NCBI GenBank assembly: GCA_036273515.1
Contig: DASUHM010000006.1
Location: 1-32,667 of the forward strand
Origin: Gaiellales bacterium
GTDB lineage: Bacteria > Actinomycetota > Thermoleophilia > Gaiellales > JAICJC01
Direction: 5' to 3'
DNA: 32,667 nucleotides
Shown here: positions 23,866 through 30,852 of the stretch, in pieces
How the letters are laid out: each line of letters begins with the position of its first letter
How positions within the stretch are numbered: the first letter of the stretch is position 1
Position numbers and translations under genes: made by a program
The notes under the pieces: model-generated
The model's database searches: none
The model's input: the letters and a program-made list of their open reading frames with translations, nothing else
Told to the model about the DNA's origin: nothing

Positions 23866-25023
23866 TCAGGGTGTGAACTGGGCGTAACCCTGCTGCTTGC
23901 GCAGCCCGATGCTGGTGAAGTCACCGCCTGCGAGCACGTCGCCATTGGAGGCGACGCCGTAGAGGGCGAAGACGCCGAGCACGCTGTTCGCGCCGGGAGC
24001 CCACGACGTGAGGTTGCCGGTGCCCTCGTCGACGGCGAGCAGCTTGTCCCGGGCGATCGGGGCCGTGCATGTGTGCTGCCCGCGCTGCGGTCCGCAGTAG
24101 ACGTGGAAATGGCCGCCGACGTAGACCTCGCCGCCGACGACGCTGATCGCCTGGACGTTGCCGTTCGTCCCGCCGAGCCAGTTCTGGGCACCCGTCGCCG
24201 GGTTGAACGCGGCGAAGTTGCCGCCGCCGCCGGCGCCGGCCACGTAGACGCCGTTCGCGTCGGAGGCGAGGCCGATCACGTTGTACGTCGTGTGGTCTCG
24301 CCAGGGCAGGCTGTTCCCCGTGTCGCCGTCGATGGCGCCGATGTGGTTGGCCGAGCTGCCGTTGATCGTGGTGAACGAGCCGCCGATCACCATGCGGGGG
24401 AAGCCGAGCAGGCGGATCGCCCGCACCTGCCCGTTGACGGCCGGCGCCCACGGCAGGATCGCACCCGAGACGGTGTCCACCGCGGCCATGTTCGGCTGGG
24501 CGACGCCGTCGACGGTGCCGAAGCCGCCGCCGAGGAACAGCGAGTTGCCACTGGCCACGACGGAGAACACCTCTCCGCTGGCCGACGCCTTGAACGCCGA
24601 GATGACCGCTCCCGCGCCCGTCGCCTGCACCGCGGCGACGCGCGTGTGCGTGGCCCCGCCGACCTGGGTGAAGGCGCCACCCATGTAGACCGTCGTCCCG
24701 ACGACGCGAAGCGCCCGCACCGTACCGTTCGCGTTCGGGTTCCACGGCAGCAGGGCGCCGGTCGTCAGGCTGACCGCCGCCGCGTGGTTGCGGGTGACCT
24801 CCCCGGTGCCGGCTGCGGCTCCGGGCGGCCGCATGGAGGTGAACTGGCCGCCGAGGTAGGCGACGTTCCCCGACACCACGATCGCATTCACACGGCCGTT
24901 CGTCTGCCAGGTCGGCACCGGGTGCGGCTGCACCGGGATTGCCTGCGCGACGCCTGCCGTTCCCAACCCCATCGCGGCCACGAAGGCAGCCGCCAACCCG
25001 CTTCGACTCTTTCGACCCAGCAT
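23866..25023 (-). CDS. Secreted seven-repeat beta-propeller protein (delta-60/DUF5122-like)
   Basis: A 385-residue exported protein. The signal peptide is MLGRKSRSGLAAAFVAAMGL with an AQA site near residue 28. The mature chain has seven degenerate repeats beginning near residues 43, 100, 149, 198, 249, 288 and 350, each of form V-x-A-h-x-V-x-G-x-x-h-Y-h-G-G-x-F-T. This is the delta-60/DUF5122 repeat and predicts a seven-bladed propeller. One Cys pair (310, 319) may form a disulphide in the loop YCGPQRGQHTC. No catalytic motif is visible; binding or scaffolding outside the cell is the best guess. The ATG follows GGGGGAG, and a strong TTGACT-N16-TATGTT promoter lies upstream. The codons and flanks are less GC-rich than the neighbours. 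Confidence 0.82.
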   Translation of the reverse strand: MLGRKSRSGLAAAFVAAMGLGTAGVAQAIPVQPHPVPTWQTNGRVNAIVVSGNVAYLGGQFTSMRPPGAAAGTGEVTRNHAAAVSLTTGALLPWNPNANGTVRALRVVGTTVYMGGAFTQVGGATHTRVAAVQATGAGAVISAFKASASGEVFSVVASGNSLFLGGGFGTVDGVAQPNMAAVDTVSGAILPWAPAVNGQVRAIRLLGFPRMVIGGSFTTINGSSANHIGAIDGDTGNSLPWRDHTTYNVIGLASDANGVYVAGAGGGGNFAAFNPATGAQNWLGGTNGNVQAISVVGGEVYVGGHFHVYCGPQRGQHTCTAPIARDKLLAVDEGTGNLTSWAPGANSVLGVFALYGVASNGDVLAGGDFTSIGLRKQQGYAQFTP

Positions 25024-25059
25024 CGAATCTCCCCCAAAGGTTCGTATGACTCGGGATCC

Positions 25060-25087
25060 AACATACGGTCGGAATCCGTCAAGTCAA
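25060..25087 (-). promoter_or_regulatory. Sigma-70-type promoter of the beta-propeller gene
   Basis: On the minus strand TTGACT (25087-25082) and TATGTT (25065-25060) are separated by 16 bp, close to consensus. The predicted leader is about 30 nt and contains the GGGGGAG ribosome-binding site. Confidence 0.7.
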
Positions 25088-25123
25088 GCCTCGCGAACGA
25101 CGGTAACTCCAATCCGAGTCACT

Positions 25124-25756
25124 TCAACTGTGAGGATTTGCCAGCAGCAGCTCGCCGGCGAAGGTCGCATAGAGGTCGTCCGCCGTCTCGCGCAGGCGCG
25201 CGTGCGCGCGGCATGGTAGGCGGCGCGCCGGGCGCCCTTGCGCCGCTCCTTGTGGGCGGACGGGCGCGCGGCCCGGTCTTCGGCCACAGCCGCAGTCACG
25301 GCCGGATCGGCGGCGGCGGCGCGGCGCTCCAGCTCGGCGTACGGCACGAGGCCCGCCAGGAAGTCGTGGATGGCGCCGCGCCAGGGCGGCCGGCGGGAGC
25401 GCATCTCGATCGGGTCGAAGGCCTCGCGCGTGCGCTCCGGCGTGCGCTCCGGCGTGAGCTCCGGAGGAGCGAACCCTGTGCCGAAGCGCTCGTGGAAGCG
25501 GGCGTAGGCATCGAGCCCCTGCGGGATCGTCACGTACGGCTCGCGGACGACCAGCGAGAGCACCGTGTCCTCGGGCGGGCGCACCGTCCGGAGCACCGGC
25601 ACCCAGGCGCACGGCCTGGATGATCTGGCCGGGGGCGTGCAGGTGGTGGCCGATCCGGACGAGCCGGGGCTGGGCGAGCTGGAACGCCACGACGGCGAAC
25701 GTCGGCGCCGACCTGGTGAAGCCGTCATACGGCTGCGCTCCGTCGAGCGCGCATGC
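25124..25756 (-). pseudogene. Frameshifted remnant of an unrecognised protein-coding gene
   Basis: No single frame gives a normal protein. Frame A (minus strand, from about 25756) reads YDGFTRSAPTFAVVAFQL and RIGHHLHAPGQIIQAV. Near 25606 coding character shifts by one base to frame B, which reads PVLRTVRPPEDTVLSLVV, YVTIPQGLDAYARFHERFG, WRGAIHDFLAGLVPYAEL and KERRKGARRAAYHAAR. Near 25195-25210 it shifts back to frame A: RLRETADDLYATFAGELLL, stopping at 25124. The two shifts compensate (one extra base, one missing base), so either the gene has decayed or the assembly has two errors. No proper start codon is found in frame A. I do not recognise the family. It directly follows the histidine phosphatase gene and may have been co-transcribed with it. 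Confidence 0.6.
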
Positions 25757-25805
25757 CGGACGCCTCGCGTGACGCGCGCGCCGAGCCCCCGCCCGCCTGC
25801 CTGGC

Positions 25806-26501
25806 TCACACGGCGCGTTCGGTCAGGATGACCGGTGCGTCGGCAGCCTTGCGCGGATCGGACTTGCTGCGGTCGACCTCGGAGACCAGCGTGATCTCGT
25901 CGCCGTCGACATCGAACACGATGGCCTTGCCGGTTGGCATCGCAAACTGCCAGTCGGCGTCGGAGGCGCCGGCGACGCGAAGCACCGCCAGCCGCAGCAT
26001 CACGCCATGAGACACGGCGGCGATGCTCTGGCCGGGATGCTGCCGGGCGATCGCCCGCAGCCCCGCGACGACGCGGTCGGCGGCGGCGGCGACGGCCTCG
26101 CCCTCGGGGCACACGGCCTCCTCGGGGGCGCCGGTGTAGGCGGACCAGGCGACGGGGTCGACCGCGGCCGACTCCTCCTTCGTGAGGCCCTCCCAGGCGC
26201 CGTAGTCGAGGTTGATCAGGTCGGGCTGGTCGCGGACGGCGCCCACGCCGTTCTTCACCGCGATCGCCTCGGCGACCTCACGCGCACGGCCAAGCGGGCT
26301 CGTGTAGACCGCGACGATCCCCGACCCCACGAGCGCGCGAGCGGCCTCCCGGGCCTCGGCGCGGCCCACCTCGTTCAGCGGCACGTCGAGACGGCCGCGG
26401 AACCGCACCTGCGCGTTCATGATCGTCTGCCCGTGACGGACGAGATGGATACGGCAAGCCTGCCGGTCTTCGGCCGGTGCCGTGGGGGTGTCGTGCTGCA
26501 T
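25806..26501 (-). CDS. Histidine phosphatase family protein (phosphoglycerate mutase-like)
   Basis: A 231-residue member of the histidine phosphatase superfamily. IHLVRHGQTIMNAQVRFRGRLDVPLNEVG carries catalytic His23 and the RHGxT-x-x-N signature. YTSPLGRAREVAEAIA holds the phosphate-binding Arg, LINLDYGAWEGLTKEE the acid residue region, and AAVSHGVMLRLAVLRV the second catalytic His. Its length fits cofactor-dependent mutase-like broad phosphatases such as CobC, GpgP or PhoE rather than a glycolytic enzyme, but the substrate is not clear. ATG at 26501 with AAGGGAG upstream. Its own strong promoter lies in the gap after the flippase gene. The decayed gene follows downstream. Confidence 0.88.
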   Translation of the reverse strand: MQHDTPTAPAEDRQACRIHLVRHGQTIMNAQVRFRGRLDVPLNEVGRAEAREAARALVGSGIVAVYTSPLGRAREVAEAIAVKNGVGAVRDQPDLINLDYGAWEGLTKEESAAVDPVAWSAYTGAPEEAVCPEGEAVAAAADRVVAGLRAIARQHPGQSIAAVSHGVMLRLAVLRVAGASDADWQFAMPTGKAIVFDVDGDEITLVSEVDRSKSDPRKAADAPVILTERAV

Positions 26502-26580
26502 AGGGTTGCTCCCTTGGTGGTCGTGCCCGCACCGTGCGGAGGCCTCCTACCAGTCCGCTCGGTACACCAAATGTTCACCA

Positions 26581-26609
26581 AGTACACCGCCACCGACCAG
26601 CGTTGTCAA
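26581..26609 (-). promoter_or_regulatory. Sigma-70-type promoter of the histidine phosphatase gene
   Basis: On the minus strand a perfect TTGACA (26609-26604) is 17 bp from TGTACT (26586-26581). Just downstream, TTGGTGAAC and TTGGTGTACC repeat the same core, which may be a regulator site. Confidence 0.7.
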
Positions 26610-26625
26610 GCGAAAACACCCAACT

Positions 26626-26639
26626 CCCCCGTTCGGGGG
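26626..26639. terminator. Terminator hairpin of the flippase gene
   Basis: CCCCC and GGGGG flank a GTTC loop, 9 bp past the flippase stop on the minus strand and just upstream of the histidine phosphatase promoter. Confidence 0.6.
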
Positions 26640-26647
26640 GCCACCCA

Positions 26648-27961
26648 CTAGGGACCGGCCGTCGCCGGATCGGGTGCAGGCGTCACGGGAGCCCCGCCGG
26701 CGGCGCGTCGCTCCTCCTCCTCGGTGACGGCCAGGCCGAGCTGGTGCCACCACTGGATCCCCCCGATCCAGAGCCCGAGGGCGAGGCCGGTCGCAGCGCC
26801 GACGGCGCCCGACGTGGCCGCCCCGACCGTGCCGCCGGCGACGGCGAGCACGCCGGTCACCAGCCGCGAGCGCAGGCTGCGCTTGGCCGCCGCCATGGCC
26901 CGCAGGCCGACGGTCGCCGCGGTCAGCATGCCCTGGGCCGCCATCACCGCCGTGTAGGCGGGGATGACCTCGTGCGCCGGCTGCCACGACCGCTTCAGGA
27001 GCGCCTCGCCGACCGAGTCGGGGAGCAGGTAGACGACGACGCCCCAGGCCACGAAGACGACGACGAGCGCAACCGCCAGCAGCTCGACGGCGCGCATCAT
27101 CCGGCGGGGCGAGCGGCGGGCGATCCGCACCGACTCGGCGACGCCCGGCGCCGTGATGCCCATGTTCAGGATGTTCAGCGGCCCGAGCACCACCTGGGCG
27201 CCGCGCAGCGCCCCGGCGGCGGAGAGGCCCGCGAACGCCGCGGTGGCATACATCGCGCCCGACTGGGCGGCGTTACGGGCGATGAACTCCACCAGGTAAC
27301 GCGGGCCGAGGTCGCGGTGGCGCGAGAGCCACCAGCGGGTGCGGCCGGGACGGGGCACGAGGCCCGCCTGGAGGATGCCGTAGAGGCCCGCGACCGCCGC
27401 AGCCGCCGCCCAGGCGGCGATGAAGGCCGGCGCGGTCCGCATCCCGGCCACGAGCACGACCGCCACCAGCACGACCTGCGCGATCGCCCAGACCAGGTCG
27501 TTGGCGAACGCCGCCCGGCCCTGCAGGCGGCTGAAGAAGGCGCTGCGCCAGGCGTCCTGCACGATCAGGCCCGGCATGCCGATGCCGAGCACGATCAGCG
27601 ACGGGCGCAGGGCACCGCCGAAGAAGAACGCGGCGCCGACGCAGACGACGCCGGCCAGCACGCCGAGCACGAGCGCCACGCCCGTCGCCGCGGCCGTCCC
27701 GTCCCGCCACTCCGGCTCGCCGGTGGCGCTGTAGCGGACGGTCAGCGGCTCCTGGCAGAGCGCCCGGGTGGCGCCGAGCGTGATCGTGTACGTCGTGAAG
27801 GCGAGGCCGAACGCGCCCAGCGCAGACGTGCTCACCGACCGGGCGACGAGGATCGCGAGCGCGAAGTTCGTCATGCTCGAGAGCGCCTGGTCGGCGAGGC
27901 CCCAGCCGAGCCGGCGGACGCCGCCGCCCGCGCCCGTGCGGATACCTCTGGGCGTGCTCAC
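26648..27961 (-). CDS. Polytopic membrane protein, probable polysaccharide flippase (Wzx/MATE-like)
   Basis: From the GTG at 27961 the product is 437 residues with about 12 hydrophobic segments spread evenly along it, the layout of MOP-superfamily lipid-oligosaccharide flippases. The opening GGVRRLGWGLADQALSSMTNFALAILVARSVSTSALGAFGLAFTT is typical of Wzx-like proteins, with GLADQ-x-x-S-x-x-N in the first helix. It would move the undecaprenyl-linked repeat unit across the membrane. The cluster around 5-14 kb lacks a flippase, so this could serve it in trans. TACGAT lies 6 nt before the GTG, supporting a leaderless start; longer readings to 28060 pass through that promoter. Function is inferred from topology and opening sequence. 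Confidence 0.75.
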   Translation of the reverse strand: MSTPRGIRTGAGGGVRRLGWGLADQALSSMTNFALAILVARSVSTSALGAFGLAFTTYTITLGATRALCQEPLTVRYSATGEPEWRDGTAAATGVALVLGVLAGVVCVGAAFFFGGALRPSLIVLGIGMPGLIVQDAWRSAFFSRLQGRAAFANDLVWAIAQVVLVAVVLVAGMRTAPAFIAAWAAAAAVAGLYGILQAGLVPRPGRTRWWLSRHRDLGPRYLVEFIARNAAQSGAMYATAAFAGLSAAGALRGAQVVLGPLNILNMGITAPGVAESVRIARRSPRRMMRAVELLAVALVVVFVAWGVVVYLLPDSVGEALLKRSWQPAHEVIPAYTAVMAAQGMLTAATVGLRAMAAAKRSLRSRLVTGVLAVAGGTVGAATSGAVGAATGLALGLWIGGIQWWHQLGLAVTEEEERRAAGGAPVTPAPDPATAGP

Positions 27962-27967
27962 GGGAAG

Positions 27968-27973
27968 ATCGTA
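27968..27973 (-). promoter_or_regulatory. -10 box of a leaderless promoter for the flippase gene
   Basis: TACGAT on the minus strand, 6 nt before the GTG at 27961. Box and spacing are the same as for the CYTH-CHAD gene. Confidence 0.55.
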
Positions 27974-28047
27974 ACCCCCAGCCCCGCCGCCGGATATCAT
28001 GCCCGCGGCGTGCCGGGAAGGCTGGTCGGCGTGGAATCGACGCGCCC

Positions 28048-28992
28048 ATGTCCACCCCATTCGCCGCCCTCCTCTTCCTGATCTCCCTCGCCGCGACGCT
28101 CGCGGCCTCGGCTCTGTTCGCCCGCCGGCTGGACGCGCTCGGCGTCCGGCTCGGCATCCCCGAGGCGCTCCTGGGGCTGCTGACGGCGCTCGCCGCCGAC
28201 GGCCCTGAGCTCTCCTCCGGCCTGACCGCGATGGTGCGCGGGCAGAACGGCGTGGGCGTCGGCGTGCTGATCGGCTCGAATCTCTTCAACCTCGCCGCGA
28301 TGGTCGGCCTGAGCGCGCTGCTCGCCGGCAGCGTCCGCCTCGACCGGCCGGCGCTCACGCTGGAAGGCGCGTTCGCGCTGTTCGTGATCGCGGTCGCCGG
28401 CGGCGTCCTGTTCGGGCCGCTGGGCGCGTGGCCGGCGGTCGTGCTCCTCGCCGCCGCGGCGATCCCGTACCTCGTGCTCCTGGGCCGCGGGACGTTCCAC
28501 GGCGCGCAGGCGCCGCGGCCGCCCAGGGAGCATTCCGCCGCCGCGATCGCCGGCCTCTTCGCCCGCGAGCTGCCCGCCGTGGCCGTGATCATCGCCGGGA
28601 GCGTCGGCATGGTCTACACCGCCGTCCTCCTGGCCGACCGGGTCGGCCTGCCCCGGCCGCTGGTCGGGCTCCTGCTGCTGGCGACGCTGACGAGCCTGCC
28701 GAACGCCGCGACCGCGATCCGGCTCGGGCTGCGCGGACGCGGCGAGGCGCTCGTCAGCGAAACGCTCAACTCGAACACGATCAACCTCTCGATCGGCATC
28801 CTCATCCCGGCGGCGCTGGTCGGCCTCGGAGCGGGCGCCAACGGCCTGGGGACTGACTACGCCTGGATGGCGGCGGTCACCGTCGCGACGCTCGTCCTGG
28901 TCGGCCGCCGGGGCGGGGCCGGCCGGCTCGCGGGGGGCGCGATCGTCGTCGCCTACCTCGCCTACGTGGTCGTCAGGGTCGCCGTGGCGTGA
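28048..28992 (+). CDS. Sodium/calcium exchanger family membrane protein
   Basis: A 314-residue protein with about 10 membrane segments and the two inverted alpha-repeats of the CaCA cation antiporter superfamily. The first is LLGLLTALAADGPELSSGLTA with LIGSNLFNLAAMVG; the second is LLLLATLTSLPNAATAIRLG with TLNSNTINLSIGI. The usual GTSLPE of the first repeat is changed to AADGPE, keeping the acidic residue that coordinates cation. It should exchange Ca2+ or another cation for Na+ or H+. The ATG at 28048 is the only good start; a TATCAT box lies at 27995-28000. The last 31 bp overlap the convergent CtaG gene. Ion specificity is not certain. Confidence 0.85.
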   Translation: MSTPFAALLFLISLAATLAASALFARRLDALGVRLGIPEALLGLLTALAADGPELSSGLTAMVRGQNGVGVGVLIGSNLFNLAAMVGLSALLAGSVRLDRPALTLEGAFALFVIAVAGGVLFGPLGAWPAVVLLAAAAIPYLVLLGRGTFHGAQAPRPPREHSAAAIAGLFARELPAVAVIIAGSVGMVYTAVLLADRVGLPRPLVGLLLLATLTSLPNAATAIRLGLRGRGEALVSETLNSNTINLSIGILIPAALVGLGAGANGLGTDYAWMAAVTVATLVLVGRRGGAGRLAGGAIVVAYLAYVVVRVAVA

Positions 28993-29795
28993 CTCCGGCG
29001 CAGCTGCAGCAGGAGCACGACGAAGCAGGTGCCCAGCGTGAGCAGCTGTTCGGCGGCCATCACGATGCCCGCGAGCCGCTGGTCCGTGAGCGGCGAGATG
29101 CCGAAGAGCCGGCCCGGGCGGTCTGCGTAGGCGGGGTAGTAGGCGTGGAACGAGAAGACCAGCGCGTCGGACAGGAGCTGGCCGGCGAAGAACATCGCCA
29201 CCGTGAACGCCAGCCGGCCCGTGATCCCCAGGCGGCCCGAGCCCGTCGGGTCGATCAGCTGCGTCCAGGCAAGCAGACCGGCCAGCACGAACGAGAGGTG
29301 CTCGACGGCGTGCAGGGCGGGATGGGTGAGGGCGCGGTCGTAGACGGCCGGGATGTGCCAGGCGGCCACGACCGCCGCCCACAGGGCCAGGGTCACGGCC
29401 GGGCGCAGCAGGAAGGCGCCGATCGCGGGCAGCGGCGCCGGCACCGGCCACGGCAGAAGCGACCGGGAGATCGGACCGCGCACCGAGAGCACGAGCAGCG
29501 CGGCGCCGGCGTCGGCCAGGAACACGTGCTCGAGCATGTGCGCCGAGAGGAGGTAACGCTCGCCGGCGACGTTCAGCGGCGAGACGAGCGGCACCACCAT
29601 GACCGCGAGCCCACAGGCGAAGATGCCCGCGCGCGACCACGGCGCCCGGGCGGGATCGCGCCGCCGCACCCGGGCGAAGGCCGGGGCGAAGGCCGCCGTC
29701 GCGACGAGGGCGAAGAGCACGGGCGCCAGGTGCAGGTGCCACGCCCCCGCGATCGCGGAGGCCGGCACGTCGTGTGCGGCAAGGAGCGGCGGCAT
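28962..29795 (-). CDS. CtaG-family (caa3-type) membrane protein 1
   Basis: A 277-residue polytopic protein with about seven membrane helices of the Caa3_CtaG family. WHLHLAPVLFALVATAAF, SPLNVAGERYLLSAHMLEHVFLADAGAALLVLSV, AWHIPAVYDRALTHPALHAVEHLSFVLAGLLAW and FFAGQLLSDALVFSFHAYYP give the conserved His pattern. Family members assist cytochrome c oxidase maturation or copper handling. It lies 6 bp after a second, divergent CtaG paralogue in the same operon; this copy has the shorter PTGSGRLGITGRLAF loop. It converges on the Ca2+ exchanger gene, overlapping by 31 bp. Whether it serves a caa3-type oxidase or copper uptake is not shown. Confidence 0.85.
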   Translation of the reverse strand: MPPLLAAHDVPASAIAGAWHLHLAPVLFALVATAAFAPAFARVRRRDPARAPWSRAGIFACGLAVMVVPLVSPLNVAGERYLLSAHMLEHVFLADAGAALLVLSVRGPISRSLLPWPVPAPLPAIGAFLLRPAVTLALWAAVVAAWHIPAVYDRALTHPALHAVEHLSFVLAGLLAWTQLIDPTGSGRLGITGRLAFTVAMFFAGQLLSDALVFSFHAYYPAYADRPGRLFGISPLTDQRLAGIVMAAEQLLTLGTCFVVLLLQLRRSHATATLTTT

Positions 29796-29801
29796 GGCGG
29801 G

Positions 29802-30614
29802 CTAATCCTCTCGCGCCCGCGGCGCCCGCGCCGCCTCGCGGGCGAGGGCGACGGTCGCGTCGCGGTCGGCCCGCTCCTCGTCCTCGTCGAGGAGCCGCAG
29901 CAGCGTCAGTGCGACGGCGGCGAGGAACACCGCCGACTGCTCGGCCGTCATCAGCACTCCGCCCAGATTCTGGTCGCGCGCGGCCGAGATGCCCCACAGC
30001 CGCGGCGCGTGCACGTAGTAGGGGTAGAGCGGGTCGGGGATGAACGTGTATGCCAGCCCGAGGAAGGACGCCGCCACGAAGGCGCACAGCAGGTAGAGCA
30101 CCGCCACGCCGGACCCCATCCGGCGGGCGCCGGGGACGATCACGGGCCACCAGAAGCACAGGCCGATCAGGATCAGGAACGCGTGCTCGAGGTCGAGCGC
30201 GTAGGGGTGCTCGAGCGCGTAGGTGTACGGCCGCTCCAGGTGGACGCTGTACCAGCCGACGACCCACAGCGGCCAGCTCAGTCCGGCGTGCGTGAGCCGG
30301 GACGCCGGGCCCAGCCGGCGCAGGATGCCTGCCCCCATCGCCGGCGTCAGGCCGAGCAGGATGAGCGGTGGCGCGATGTCCGCGATCAGGGCGTTCTGGA
30401 CGAGGTGGCCCATCAGCAGGTAGTGCACCGCGACCGTCTCGAGCGGCGAGTTGAGCGTGCAGGCGATCAGCGCGGCCCCCGCAACGAACGACGCGCGCCG
30501 CCAGCCCGGCACCGCCTGGCGGTGGGCGGCGGGCAGGTAGGCGACGACCGCGACCGCCGCAGCCACGGCGAAGATCGGCTCGAACGTGAACGAGCTCGCC
30601 GGGGGCGCGCTCAC
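29802..30614 (-). CDS. CtaG-family (caa3-type) membrane protein 2
   Basis: A 270-residue polytopic protein from the GTG at 30614. Its opening FEPIFAVAAAVAVVAYLPAA and LNSPLETVAVHYLLMGHLVQNALIADIAPPLILLGLTP match the CtaG core, as do WSVHLERP-like WYSVHLERPYTYALEHPYALDLEHAFLILIGLCFWWPV and RLWGISAARDQNLGGVLMTAEQ. The latter (GIS...DQ.L.G..M..EQ) is shared with CtaG 1. The GTG overlaps the stop of the small upstream gene in a 4-bp GTGA. The much longer reading frame upstream is a shadow of the divergent peroxidase gene. Likely helps assemble or metallate a membrane oxidase; its exact partner is unknown. Confidence 0.85.
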   Translation of the reverse strand: MSAPPASSFTFEPIFAVAAAVAVVAYLPAAHRQAVPGWRRASFVAGAALIACTLNSPLETVAVHYLLMGHLVQNALIADIAPPLILLGLTPAMGAGILRRLGPASRLTHAGLSWPLWVVGWYSVHLERPYTYALEHPYALDLEHAFLILIGLCFWWPVIVPGARRMGSGVAVLYLLCAFVAASFLGLAYTFIPDPLYPYYVHAPRLWGISAARDQNLGGVLMTAEQSAVFLAAVALTLLRLLDEDEERADRDATVALAREAARAPRARED

Positions 30615-30790
30615 CGCTCGAGCTTGGCGCGTCGGCGGCGCGCGGAGCGCGCCTCCTGCCAGGCGGCGAGCTCCTGGTCGTCCAGGTCGGGGGGCGGCGC
30701 GGAGCGCATGTGCCACCAGAACCAGCCCAGGAATCCCAGGCCGGCGGCCGCGGGGATCAGGTGCGGCAGATGCTCGACGATCAGCTGCAC
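30611..30790 (-). CDS. Small single-pass membrane protein
   Basis: A 59-residue product starting at the GTG at 30790. A hydrophobic helix (about 7-27, PHLIPAAAGLGFLGWFWWHM) is followed by a basic, acidic mixed tail (PDLDDQELAAWQEARSARRRR). There is a TACAGT box 7 nt upstream and no ribosome-binding site, so it looks leaderless. The stop overlaps the CtaG 2 start by 4 bp. Small membrane proteins of this kind often accompany oxidase assembly or haem/copper factors, but I recognise no specific family. Longer readings to 30964 run through the divergent promoter and into the peroxidase gene. Confidence 0.6.
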   Translation of the reverse strand: MQLIVEHLPHLIPAAAGLGFLGWFWWHMRSAPPPDLDDQELAAWQEARSARRRRAKLER

Positions 30791-30797
30791 TCGATGA

Positions 30798-30803
30798 ACT
30801 GTA
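30798..30803 (-). promoter_or_regulatory. -10 box of the small membrane protein/CtaG operon
   Basis: TACAGT on the minus strand, 7 nt before the GTG at 30790, in the 62-bp divergent gap. Confidence 0.5.
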
Positions 30804-30837
30804 GATCCGTCGTCGTGCCGAGCGGCGCGGCTCACGG

Positions 30838-30843
30838 TAGAAT
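30838..30843 (+). promoter_or_regulatory. -10 box of the haem peroxidase gene
   Basis: TAGAAT, 9 nt before the ATG at 30853, with no Shine-Dalgarno motif between; a leaderless or near-leaderless start. Confidence 0.5.
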
Positions 30844-30852
30844 CCCGCCTGC

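Noticed and set aside
25429-25464. Three 12-bp tandem repeats (CGTGCGCTCCGG type)
   Set aside because: They lie within the frame B part of the decayed gene and encode a TPER repeat, so they are a coding repeat and not a separate element.
27997-30267. 756-residue open frame on the minus strand
   Set aside because: It covers the exchanger and both CtaG genes in wrong frames; the translation is low-complexity Arg/Ala/Pro, as expected of a high-GC shadow.
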